Of a DNA stretch of 24,575 nucleotides, positions 1 to 7,075 are shown piece after piece (positions within the stretch are counted from its first letter, which is position 1; every line of letters begins with the position of its first letter). Source of the stretch: CAYTCZ01 sp964436315. Its GTDB lineage: Bacteria > Actinomycetota > Thermoleophilia > Gaiellales > Gaiellaceae. Under the pieces are notes generated by a model. It made no database searches. It had not been told where the DNA came from and saw only the letters and a list, made by a program, of their open reading frames with translations. The stretch spans positions 1 to 24,575 of the forward strand of contig CAYTCZ010000057.1 in assembly GCA_964436315.1 (NCBI GenBank), given 5' to 3'. The position numbers and the translations under genes were made by a program.

Positions 1-90
1 CACGTCGAGCCCACGAGACGCGAGCCCGCTCGCGAGCTCGTGATCGTAGGCCGGCGTGAAGGCAGCCGGGTCGACCAGGAGGACACGCAT
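1..90 (-). CDS. Glycosyltransferase N-terminus (partial)
   Basis: An open frame reads leftward from an ATG at 90 and runs off the window after 30 codons. The peptide begins MRVLLVDPAAFTPAYDH and continues with ELASGLASRG. A short hydrophobic strand, then a loop, then a helix leading to a second strand is the usual first Rossmann unit of GT4-like glycosyltransferases, and many actinobacterial ones carry a similar VDP.AFTP.YD opening. A purine-rich AGGGAGGG lies directly before the ATG, and a TAGTCT box lies 8 bases upstream on this strand. Only the N-terminus is visible, so donor, acceptor and even the family are inferred. Confidence 0.55.
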   Translation of the reverse strand, partial: MRVLLVDPAAFTPAYDHELASGLASRGLDV

Positions 91-96
91 CCCTCC

Positions 97-105
97 CTAG
101 ACTAG
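97..105. promoter_or_regulatory. Candidate bidirectional -10 element
   Basis: CTAGACTAG is nearly its own reverse complement. It gives a TAGACT box on the plus strand (98-103) and a TAGTCT box on the minus strand (99-104). The minus-strand box is 8 bases before the glycosyltransferase ATG. The plus-strand box is upstream of the phosphatase-family gene at 202. No clear -35 element is visible on either side. Confidence 0.35.
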
Positions 106-201
106 TGGTCTCCCCATGAAGTACGCGCTCGGCAGATCCACGGAAAACCCCACGTATCAGCGGAGACAATCAATCAGCCAGAAGAGCGGGGACGGTCGTT
201 G

Positions 202-894
202 ATGGAACTCGGAGTACGCACATGGAATCTCTTTCACGGACGTACTGATCCGCCGTCGGACGAGCTCTATCTCGAACAGATGGTTCGACTGGTGACCGCC
301 GACGAACCCGACGTCGTCTGCCTCCAGGAAGTACCCGTGTGGGCTCTCTCGTTCGTCGAAGATTGGAGCGGAATGAAGGCGTATTCCGTCGTCGCGACCC
401 GCTCGCTACTTGGGCCCTTTGGGCGCCGTGCGCAGCACTTCAATCCAGAACGAATCCGGTCCATCTTCACGGGTCAGGCCAATCTCCTCCTGATCGGACC
501 GCGACTCGAACTCGTCGGCCCGGCTCGTTCCGTGCGAGTGAGCGCAGGTTCTCGCTGGCAACACCGTGTCTGCCAACTCCTTCCCGCGCGTGCCGACGAT
601 CGACCGTTTTTGATTGCGAATGTGCACGCGACGAATGACGGAGCGATAGCACGTGCTGAACTCAGCCGCATTGCAGCTGTCGTCGCGGGAGCCGACACTG
701 CAATCGTGTGTGGGGACTTCAATGTTCCGGCGACCGGTCTGCCGGATTTCAGCCATCCGATCGCGGGCATCGACCAGATAGTCGTCCGCGGACTCGAGAT
801 CGTCTCCGGTCCCGATCCATGGCCGGTCGATCGGCGACGGGTCAACGGTCGCGTGCTCTCCGACCACACCCCGATCGAGGCGGTGATCGCGTAA
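202..894 (+). CDS. Endonuclease/exonuclease/phosphatase family protein
   Basis: The 230-residue protein carries the ordered motifs of the metal-dependent EEP fold: WNL near residue 10 (metal-binding Asn), LQEV near 43 (catalytic Glu), NVHAT near 142, GDFN near 173 (Asp/Asn pair), then GIDQI and the terminal SDHTPI (catalytic His). Family members cleave phosphodiester or phosphomonoester bonds in nucleic acids, inositol phosphates or sphingolipids; substrate cannot be read from the sequence. There is no signal peptide or membrane segment. A TTG codon directly precedes the ATG at 202. I chose the ATG because GGGGACGG lies at a usable distance and the motif spacing fits. The stop codon meets the apparent start of the aminotransferase gene, suggesting co-transcription. 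Confidence 0.85.
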   Translation: MELGVRTWNLFHGRTDPPSDELYLEQMVRLVTADEPDVVCLQEVPVWALSFVEDWSGMKAYSVVATRSLLGPFGRRAQHFNPERIRSIFTGQANLLLIGPRLELVGPARSVRVSAGSRWQHRVCQLLPARADDRPFLIANVHATNDGAIARAELSRIAAVVAGADTAIVCGDFNVPATGLPDFSHPIAGIDQIVVRGLEIVSGPDPWPVDRRRVNGRVLSDHTPIEAVIA

Positions 895-1982
895 ACCTCG
901 ATTCCATACGCGATGGCCTCCCGGTGCTCTCCAAGGTGGCTTACCTCAACGCAGGTGCGTTCGGACCGCTCCCGGCCCGGACGGCCCAGGCGATGGAGGA
1001 GGTAATCGAACGAACGACCGCGCATGGCCGGTCTGGCGACGACTACTTCAAACATGTCGTCTCGCTCAGAGAGACGCTTCGGACCCGCCTCGCAGAACTG
1101 ATCGGAGCGAGACCAACCGAGTTGGCGCTCACCCGGTCAACGACCGACGGTTGCAACATCGCCGTCTCGGCGCTCCGACTCACCGACCGAGACGAGGTGG
1201 TGACGACGGATGTCGAGCATCCGGCGCTGGAAGGCGCACTCCATGTGTGTTCGGCGAGAGTGCGCGTCGCGCGCATACGTGACCTTCCCGTCGACGCTGC
1301 CCTCGAGGCGATCGAGGCAGAGATCACTCCGCGTACCCGCCTCCTTGCCCTGTCGCACGTTGCGTGGACAACCGGCGCTGTCCTGCCTGTACACGAACTG
1401 ACGGCGCGCGACATCCCGGTGCTGGTCGATGGTGCCCAAGGCACGGGCGCGGTGCCTGTCGATGTCAGAGCGCTCGGATGCGACTTCTACACGGTCTCGG
1501 GTCAGAAGTGGCTCCTTGGGCCGGACGCGACCGGTGCGCTCTACGTTCACCCCGACCGGGTCTCGGAGCTATCGATCCCCTTCCCTTCCTACATGTCATG
1601 GGAGCGCGGAACACTTACACCGAGAGAGGGCGCGCAACGCTTCGACCCGGGATGGGTTCCTTCGGAATCTGTGGCCGGCCTCTTGGAGTCGCTTTCTTTT
1701 GCAGACGACGCTGGAGCAGATCGGTTTCAGCGGGCGCGAGAGATGGCGGACAGGTGCCGCGAACTGCTCAAGGAAACGGTCGACGTCATTACCGCACGGG
1801 GTCAGGCGACCCTCGTCACCTTCAGAACCGGTGAACGGGGACCCGAGGTCGTTCGTCGATTGGCGGCGAGCGGAGTGATCGTTCGCGACCTCCCTGGCGC
1901 CGACTGGGTCCGGGCCTCAGTCGGCTTTTGGACCAGCGACGACGACCTCGAGCGCCTCGCCGAGGCACTGGCCGCGCACTAG
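819..1982 (+). CDS. Class V aminotransferase / cysteine desulfurase-like protein
   Basis: This is a fold-type I PLP enzyme. The text around VDGAQGTGAV supplies the cofactor-binding Asp, and the later SGQKWLLGP segment supplies the Schiff-base Lys. YLNAGAFGPLP near the N-terminus and the HVAWTTG stretch match isopenicillin-N epimerase/cysteine desulfurase-like proteins. The substrate is unknown; no Fe-S assembly gene is nearby. The start is a problem: family proteins begin at the text NLDSIRDGLPVL, which here is preceded by GTA at 891, not a standard start. The only upstream ATG in frame near it is at 819, without a visible ribosome site and overlapping the previous gene by 76 bases. GTG codons at 921 and 930 would trim the conserved N-terminus. 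I list 819 as the safest outer limit, but translation probably begins near 891. Confidence 0.8.
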   Translation: MAGRSATGQRSRALRPHPDRGGDRVNLDSIRDGLPVLSKVAYLNAGAFGPLPARTAQAMEEVIERTTAHGRSGDDYFKHVVSLRETLRTRLAELIGARPTELALTRSTTDGCNIAVSALRLTDRDEVVTTDVEHPALEGALHVCSARVRVARIRDLPVDAALEAIEAEITPRTRLLALSHVAWTTGAVLPVHELTARDIPVLVDGAQGTGAVPVDVRALGCDFYTVSGQKWLLGPDATGALYVHPDRVSELSIPFPSYMSWERGTLTPREGAQRFDPGWVPSESVAGLLESLSFADDAGADRFQRAREMADRCRELLKETVDVITARGQATLVTFRTGERGPEVVRRLAASGVIVRDLPGADWVRASVGFWTSDDDLERLAEALAAH

Positions 1983-1990
1983 TCGACTAG
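1979..1990. repeat. 12-bp perfect palindrome CTAGTCGACTAG
   Basis: This perfect palindrome spans the aminotransferase stop codon and sits between two convergent genes. CTAG is usually scarce in high-GC bacterial DNA, and it appears twice here. The half-site CGACTAG recurs as a spaced inverted repeat at 24541-24575. Function is unknown. Confidence 0.5.
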
Positions 1991-1999
1991 CCCGCTGAA

Positions 2000-2137
2000 C
2001 TACTTCTCTCCGTCGCCGCCACCCTTGAGGCGCTTGACGCCCACGGCTGCACCAGCCGCGCTGATCGTCGCCGCCGCGGCAAGAAGCAGTTTCTTTCCAG
2101 GTCGCCGGCTCTTCTGCCTCTTCCAGCGCACGCTCAC
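2000..2137 (-). CDS. Small single-pass membrane protein, hypothetical
   Basis: A short frame of 45 codons reads leftward from GTG at 2137 (or GTG at 2131) to TAG at 2000-2002. The peptide has a strongly basic N-terminus (WKRQKSRRPGKK), then an alanine-rich hydrophobic stretch of about 20 residues (LLLAAAATISAAGAAVGV), then KRLKGGGDGEK. This is a typical tiny membrane-anchor layout. AAGGAAGGA lies 6 bases before the GTG at 2131, which favours that inner start and a 43-residue product. It is convergent with the aminotransferase gene. No function can be assigned, and it could be chance, although the ribosome site and the transmembrane pattern coincide. Confidence 0.5.
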   Translation of the reverse strand: MSVRWKRQKSRRPGKKLLLAAAATISAAGAAVGVKRLKGGGDGEK

Positions 2138-2231
2138 TCCTTCCTTGCTCGATCTGGGAGGACAAGCCTAACCGTGAACCGACACTCGACGCGACATTCG
2201 GGTGCGAGATCTTCGGCGGCCGTTCGCTGCC

Positions 2232-2807
2232 CTATCCGCTCGAAGCCTCGGTAGGGAGACCGAGTTCGCCTGAAATAGGGCGCATCGAAGAGATGACATT
2301 GCGGATGTGGTCGTCGAGCTCGATCCCGAGCTCCTCCGCACCCTGGTAAACGTCCTCTCGATTAACACCCTTCGCGAATGAAGGTTGCTTCAGCTTCTTC
2401 TTGACCGATTTCGGCTCGAGAGTGCCGATACCGTCGGGACGCACGAGGCCGCACGCGTGGATGAACCCAGCGAGCTCGTCGCATGCGTAGAGCGTCCGCT
2501 TGAGCAACGTATCGCGTGTGAGTCCGAGATGGTCGGCATGGCTCAGCACCGTCTCGATCAGTTCCTCGGGATAACCCTCCTCTCGCAGTATCGGCGCACC
2601 ATCCTGGGGGTGTTGGTCGAGAGTCGGATGGATTTCGTAGTCGAAATCGTGGAGCAAAGCGGCTGCTGCCCAGAACTCTTCGTCCTCACTGAAACGGGTC
2701 GCGTAGCCGCGCACGGAGGCTTCCACCGCGAGAGCGTGTCTCAACAAAGCCTCCTGCTTCGTGTATGTCGTGAGGGTTTTCCACGCTCGCTCGCGCGTCA
2801 CGTCCAT
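2232..2807 (-). CDS. HD-domain phosphohydrolase
   Basis: The 191-residue soluble protein has the HD superfamily metal ligands in order: His24 (LLRHALAVE), His53-Asp54 (LLHDFDYE), His90 (VLSHADH) and Asp110 (YACDELAG). It resembles the stand-alone HD/HDIG proteins often annotated as predicted hydrolases; substrate is unknown, with nucleotides or phosphoesters likely. The reading frame stays open upstream to 2873, but the extra residues are low-complexity. ATG at 2807 begins directly before the first helix (MDVTRERAW) and follows a TATGCT box by 10 bases. It is divergent from murA, with 57 bases between the start codons, so the two genes share a promoter region. Confidence 0.82.
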   Translation of the reverse strand: MDVTRERAWKTLTTYTKQEALLRHALAVEASVRGYATRFSEDEEFWAAAALLHDFDYEIHPTLDQHPQDGAPILREEGYPEELIETVLSHADHLGLTRDTLLKRTLYACDELAGFIHACGLVRPDGIGTLEPKSVKKKLKQPSFAKGVNREDVYQGAEELGIELDDHIRNVISSMRPISGELGLPTEASSG

Positions 2808-2817
2808 AGGGCTGGGT

Positions 2818-2823
2818 AGCATA
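2818..2823 (-). promoter_or_regulatory. Candidate -10 box (TATGCT) for the HD-domain gene
   Basis: On the minus strand TATGCT lies 10 bases before the ATG at 2807, predicting a transcript with a leader of only a few bases. No matching -35 element is evident. Confidence 0.35.
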
Positions 2824-2864
2824 GCCGGCCGGCAGCGAGAACCTCGCCTTGCCAGGTTGATCGC

Positions 2865-4175
2865 ATGGCACATACCGTCCTGAAAGAGACGTTGGCGGAA
2901 TCGTTCGTCATTGAAGGTGGCCGTCCCCTCAACGGGGTCGTTCGCGCGGCCGGCAACAAGAACGCCGCGTTGCCGTTGATCGCCGCATGCCTTCTGACCA
3001 GCGAGCCCGTGATGCTCTCGAACGTTCCAGCCATCACGGATGTCCAGACGATGCTTGAGCTGGTGTCTGACCTGGGTGTCGATGTCGACTGGGTCGACGA
3101 CGGCGAGTTGCGGATCCTCGCCGCCGCGACACCTCGATACGAGCTCGACGAAGAGCTTTGTAGACGGATTCGCGCGTCGATTCTCCTGGCGGGTCCACTG
3201 CTCGCCCGCTGCGGCGAGGCCATCGTTCCGCCGCCCGGCGGCGATGTCATCGGTCGCAGGCGGCTAGACACACACATCGACGCGTTCCGACAGCTCGGAG
3301 CCGAGGTTCACGCCAACCGTGGCTACGCCATGCGAACCGCGGGGCTTCGCGGTGCTGAAGTGTTTCTCGACGAGGCGTCAGTGACTGGCACCGAGAACGC
3401 GATCATGGCGGCCGTGGTTGCAAAGGGAAGAACCGTGATCGCGAACGCAGCAAGTGAGCCTCACGTCCAGGACCTCTGTCGCTTCCTCGTGTCGATCGGC
3501 GCCGAGATCGACGGCATCGGGTCAAACGTCCTGCACATTCGAGGTGTCGACGGGCTTCGTGGTGGCGCATGGCGCGTCTGCCCGGACCACATCGAGGTCG
3601 CAAGCTTCATCGGCCTCGGCGTCGTAACGGACGGTGACATCGTCATCGAGGACGTCGTGCCGGAGGATCTTTGCGCTGTTCAACCGAGCTTCGAGCGCCT
3701 TGGGATCCGCTGGGAGGTAGCCGGTTCGTCGGTCCTGGTACCAGGTCGACAGGACCTCATCGTCCAAGACGACCTCGGCGCTCAGATCCCAAAGGTCGAG
3801 GACGGTCCGTGGCCGGCCTTTCCCGCCGACCTCACATCGATCGCGCTCGCCGTTGCAACGCAGGCCCATGGCACGGTTCTGATCTTCGAAAAGATGTTTG
3901 AGAATCGACTCTTTTTCGTTGACAAGCTCGTCAACATGGGGGCGAGGATTATCCTGTGCGACCCGCACCGGGCGATCGTCAACGGTCCGGCGCAGCTGTA
4001 CGGCGAGCGGATGGAGAGCCCCGACATCCGGGCCGGAATGGCGATGTTGCTGGCCAGCCTCTGCGCAGAGGGTCACTCGACGATCGGGAACATCGGCCAG
4101 ATAGACCGTGGCTACGAGCGAATCGATGAACGGCTGCGGACGCTCGGCGCCTCGATCGAGCGCGTCGAGTCGTAG
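2865..4175 (+). CDS. murA: UDP-N-acetylglucosamine 1-carboxyvinyltransferase (MurA), Cys-to-Asp type
   Basis: MurA transfers enolpyruvate from PEP to UDP-GlcNAc, the first committed step of peptidoglycan synthesis, in the cytoplasm. The 436-residue length is standard. AGNKNAALP holds the conserved catalytic Lys32/Asn33 pair. The flexible-loop motif reads PPGGDVIGRRRLDTHI, with Asp127 where most bacteria have the catalytic Cys (GGCxIGxR). The same substitution is known in mycobacterial and chlamydial MurA and makes the enzyme insensitive to fosfomycin. SVTGTENAIMAA, FPADLTSIALA and the closing GYERIDERL segment are also typical of MurA rather than AroA. No strong ribosome site precedes the ATG; a CAGGTT box ends 6 bases before it, so the mRNA may be leaderless. 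Confidence 0.96.
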   Translation: MAHTVLKETLAESFVIEGGRPLNGVVRAAGNKNAALPLIAACLLTSEPVMLSNVPAITDVQTMLELVSDLGVDVDWVDDGELRILAAATPRYELDEELCRRIRASILLAGPLLARCGEAIVPPPGGDVIGRRRLDTHIDAFRQLGAEVHANRGYAMRTAGLRGAEVFLDEASVTGTENAIMAAVVAKGRTVIANAASEPHVQDLCRFLVSIGAEIDGIGSNVLHIRGVDGLRGGAWRVCPDHIEVASFIGLGVVTDGDIVIEDVVPEDLCAVQPSFERLGIRWEVAGSSVLVPGRQDLIVQDDLGAQIPKVEDGPWPAFPADLTSIALAVATQAHGTVLIFEKMFENRLFFVDKLVNMGARIILCDPHRAIVNGPAQLYGERMESPDIRAGMAMLLASLCAEGHSTIGNIGQIDRGYERIDERLRTLGASIERVES

Positions 4176-4227
4176 CCGCGTCCGCTCGCCTACATCTCGC
4201 GCGTCGTCGCTCTGCTCGTGGGCACAT

Positions 4228-4261
4228 CGGTTTCAAAGCGTTGAGCTTTCGACTTGAACCG
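4228..4261. repeat. Nested inverted repeat downstream of murA
   Basis: An inner perfect hairpin, AAAGC (4235-4239) with GCTTT (4245-4249) around a GTTGA loop, lies inside an outer arm pair, CGGTT (4228-4232) with AACCG (4257-4261). An alternative register pairs CAA with TTG to extend the outer stem. No U-tract follows, so this is not a standard intrinsic terminator. Confidence 0.45.
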
Positions 4262-4460
4262 CGCGCCATCCGGCCACTCTTAGGCGTTAACGTCAGTGGC
4301 GGGCGGTGGGAGGAGGTGGCTCCCCCAAACCGAGGCCCTCGCCGTGAAAGTCGGGGTCCTCTTGGCCGATGCCGTTCCTCGATCCGCGACGAGCGATGAG
4401 ATTCAACGGACGCGGGCCCTCCGCAAGCTCCGTGCGCCCTTACACGAGTTGATGGCCGAT

Positions 4461-4466
4461 TACTCT
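4461..4466 (+). promoter_or_regulatory. Candidate leaderless promoter -10 (TACTCT)
   Basis: TACTCT ends 7 bases before the ATG at 4474, and no ribosome-binding sequence is present between them. That spacing puts the transcription start on the start codon. The -35 region is not recognisable. Confidence 0.45.
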
Positions 4467-4473
4467 TGTAGCG

Positions 4474-7032
4474 ATGGACGTCATCATCACGCACACCAAC
4501 ACCGACTTCGACGCTTTCGCTGCGATGCTCGCCGCGCGCTGCCTCTACCCCGGCGCGGTTGTTGCCTTCTCGGGTTCGCTCAACCGGAATGTGCGCGAGT
4601 TCTATCGACTCCATGCTGAGGAGCTGGATATCCCTGAGCACCCACGGATCGACCCTGACTCGATTCGACGGCTCATCGTCGTCGAGACTGTGCACGCCGA
4701 ACGGCTTGGGGAATTTGAGTCCATCGCACGGTCACCCAACGTCGAGCTAGCGGTCTTCGATCATCACGCAGGTGACTATCCCGACTGGGCTCCGCGAGAC
4801 GGCGTCGTTCTCTCCGAGGACGGAGCACTCACCACCACGATGGTGAGCATCCTTGCCGAACGGGAGATCGTGGTTTCGCCGGTCGAGGCCACAGCCTTTG
4901 CACTGGGTATTCACGAAGACACCGGCTCCCTCTCCTTTCCAACCTCGACACTCCGAGACGCGGAAGCGTTGGCGTGGTGTATTCGGCACGGTGCCCGCCA
5001 GGAAATGATTTCCCACTACCTCCATGCGCCACTGGGGGAACGCGAGCGGGCACTGCTCGACGGCCTCCTCGGTGCGATTGAGACTGTCGACGCGGAGGGA
5101 TTCGAGGTCCTCGTTGCACCCGTCCGTTGGCCCGAGTACGTCGATGGCGTCTCGAATCTCGCCCACAAGATCGTCGACCTCACGGACGCTCGGGCACTCG
5201 TCGTTCTCGTCGAGATGGAAGAACGAGTCCTGTGCGTCGTCCGAACGAGGATCCCCGAGCTCGACGCGGCCAAGATTGCGGCCGCCCTCGGGGGTGGGGG
5301 CCACCGCCAAGCAGCATCGGCGATACATCACGGCTCTCTTGCCAGCGCCCGCGAGCGGGTGATCGCTGCGCTTCCGGGAGCCGTGGGTCGCCACCTGACC
5401 GCCCACGACATCATGTCCAAGCCGCCAAGATTCGTCGCGGCCGACGACTCAGTCGCCCACGCGTTGGTCGTCTGTCAGCGGCATCGCCAGAGCGGAATTC
5501 ACGTCGGCGAGCCAGATGCGCTCGTGGGAATGGTCGCGCGGGAGGATCTCGATAAGGCTGTTGCACACGGACTTTCGCATGCCCCCGTCAAGAGCGTCAT
5601 GAGCCCACATCCAGAGATGTGTACCGGCCTGACGCCGATTGCCGAGTTGCAGCGGCTGCTCGCCGGCTCCGACGCGGGGCGCCTCCCGGTCGTCGAGGAC
5701 GGAAAGGTCGTCGGGGTGGTGACCCGCGGGGATCTGCTGCGAGCGCTCGACGTTCCGCTTGAGCGTGCAGACGTCAACGGAGAGAAGGATCTCGGTGACC
5801 GCCTCCTTGCTCTACCGGGGCTCGATGTTCTATTCGAAGCAGTTCAGGCCGTGGGCGAGCAGTTCGAGGGCGTCTACCTAGTCGGCGGAGCCGTTCGTGA
5901 CCTGGTCATGGGAGAGGCGCACTTCGACGTCGACGTGGCCGTCGAGGGGGACGGGATCGCCTTCGGCGAGAAGCTCGCGCGGGCTCTCGGAGGCAGGGCT
6001 ATTCCGCATGAGAAATTCGGGACGGCTGTCGTCGTGTACGGCGATCGTCAACGCGTTGACGTCGCGACCGCGCGGACCGAGTTCTACGACTCTCCAGCTG
6101 CCCTTCCGGCGGTCGAGCAAGCCTCGATTCGTCAAGACTTGTATCGCCGAGACTTCACCGTCAACGCAATGGCTGTGTCGCTCCGGGGCGAGGACTTCGG
6201 CCGGCTCGTGGATCCTTTTGGCGGCCTCGCGGACCTCGAGCGGGGGGTGCTCCGTGTACTCCACAACCTCTCGTTCATCGACGATCCGACGCGAATCTTC
6301 CGTGCAATCCGCTACGAGAACCGGTACGGCTTTCAGATGGACGGCCACACGCTCGGGCTGGCCCGCGCGTGCGTCGAGATGGATCTGGTCGGTGAGCTCT
6401 CTTCGGCGCGCCTTCGCGACGAACTCCAGGCGCTTCTCGACGAAGAGAGCATCGGGGATTCGATTCAGCGGCTCGCCGAGCTTGGAATCGATCGATCCAT
6501 CCATCCGCACTTAGCAGCCGACGAGGAGGCCGTCCGACTCGTCGAGCGCACAGACGAGCTCCGCGGTCGGTACGCGCTTGATGTCCCACGTTGGCGTCTA
6601 CGGCTGGCGGTGCTAGCTCGCCGATTGCCGCCCGACGAGCTGTACGACTGGTTTGGTCGTCTCCGGCTCCGCCGTCGTGATGCCGATCGCATTGCAGACG
6701 CGGTCACAGTCGCCGACCGCCTCGTCGAACTCCTCAACGCGAGCGATGAACCGGCGGGGATCAGGAGTCTCATCGAGCCACACGACCCGGACGGAGCGCT
6801 GCTTGCTCTCTCCGTTGCGACCGGGGAAGCGAAGACCAGACTCGAGCTCTATTTCGAAGAGCTACGCGACGTGGAGCTCGAGATTTCCGGAGCCGACCTG
6901 AGAGAACTCGGCGTTGACGAGTCACCGCAGGTGGGTGAGATCCTCTCGCAGATCTTGCGGCGAAAGCTCAATGGCGAACTCGGTGGACGTGCGGACGAAC
7001 TCGATGCTGCCAAGGAGTTGATTGAGGCGTGA
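4474..7032 (+). CDS. DHH phosphoesterase-CBS-tRNA nucleotidyltransferase fusion protein
   Basis: The 852-residue protein joins three modules. Residues 1-300 are a DHH/DHHA1 phosphoesterase: HTNTDFD at 7-13, FDHH at 95-98, HEDTGS at 147-152 and the DHHA1 motif GGGGHRQAA around 273-281. Residues about 308-425 are a pair of CBS domains, which usually bind adenine nucleotides. From about 468 onward is a class II polymerase-beta-type nucleotidyltransferase/poly(A) polymerase head: GGAVRD at 471-476, catalytic Asp485/Asp487 in FDVDVAVEGD, RRDFTVNAMA near 558-567 and DDPTRIFRAIRYENR. The same order is known in several bacterial lineages, where members add CC, A or CCA to tRNA 3' ends or make poly(A) tails; this sequence alone does not tell which. 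The DHH half may remove nucleotides or cleave small nucleotides, an inference. It appears to have its own leaderless promoter. Confidence 0.92.
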   Translation: MDVIITHTNTDFDAFAAMLAARCLYPGAVVAFSGSLNRNVREFYRLHAEELDIPEHPRIDPDSIRRLIVVETVHAERLGEFESIARSPNVELAVFDHHAGDYPDWAPRDGVVLSEDGALTTTMVSILAEREIVVSPVEATAFALGIHEDTGSLSFPTSTLRDAEALAWCIRHGARQEMISHYLHAPLGERERALLDGLLGAIETVDAEGFEVLVAPVRWPEYVDGVSNLAHKIVDLTDARALVVLVEMEERVLCVVRTRIPELDAAKIAAALGGGGHRQAASAIHHGSLASARERVIAALPGAVGRHLTAHDIMSKPPRFVAADDSVAHALVVCQRHRQSGIHVGEPDALVGMVAREDLDKAVAHGLSHAPVKSVMSPHPEMCTGLTPIAELQRLLAGSDAGRLPVVEDGKVVGVVTRGDLLRALDVPLERADVNGEKDLGDRLLALPGLDVLFEAVQAVGEQFEGVYLVGGAVRDLVMGEAHFDVDVAVEGDGIAFGEKLARALGGRAIPHEKFGTAVVVYGDRQRVDVATARTEFYDSPAALPAVEQASIRQDLYRRDFTVNAMAVSLRGEDFGRLVDPFGGLADLERGVLRVLHNLSFIDDPTRIFRAIRYENRYGFQMDGHTLGLARACVEMDLVGELSSARLRDELQALLDEESIGDSIQRLAELGIDRSIHPHLAADEEAVRLVERTDELRGRYALDVPRWRLRLAVLARRLPPDELYDWFGRLRLRRRDADRIADAVTVADRLVELLNASDEPAGIRSLIEPHDPDGALLALSVATGEAKTRLELYFEELRDVELEISGADLRELGVDESPQVGEILSQILRRKLNGELGGRADELDAAKELIEA

Positions 7033-7075
7033 TTGAAGCGCCCGATCCGAGTCGAGTACCGTCGGTCGAACCTAC

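Larger units (their letters stand above)
4176..4473. other. Longest non-coding gap, between murA and the tRNA nucleotidyltransferase fusion
   Basis: These 298 bases hold no convincing gene. I see a nested inverted repeat at 4228-4261, a small GGGAG/CTCCC hairpin at 4308-4324 and a TACTCT box at 4461-4466. Open frames cross it on both strands, but none has a recognisable product. Either the murA terminator or a small RNA could lie here; neither is demonstrated. Confidence 0.5.

Noticed and set aside
4228..4345. tRNA or other structured RNA gene in the murA downstream gap (GGTTCAAGTC on the minus strand)
   Set aside because: The flanking bases do not form a T-arm, and no acceptor or anticodon stem can be drawn.
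3979..4695. Long minus-strand open frame across the murA end and the gap
   Set aside because: Arg/Ser-rich composition with no family motif, overlapping two well-supported plus-strand genes: a high-GC shadow frame.
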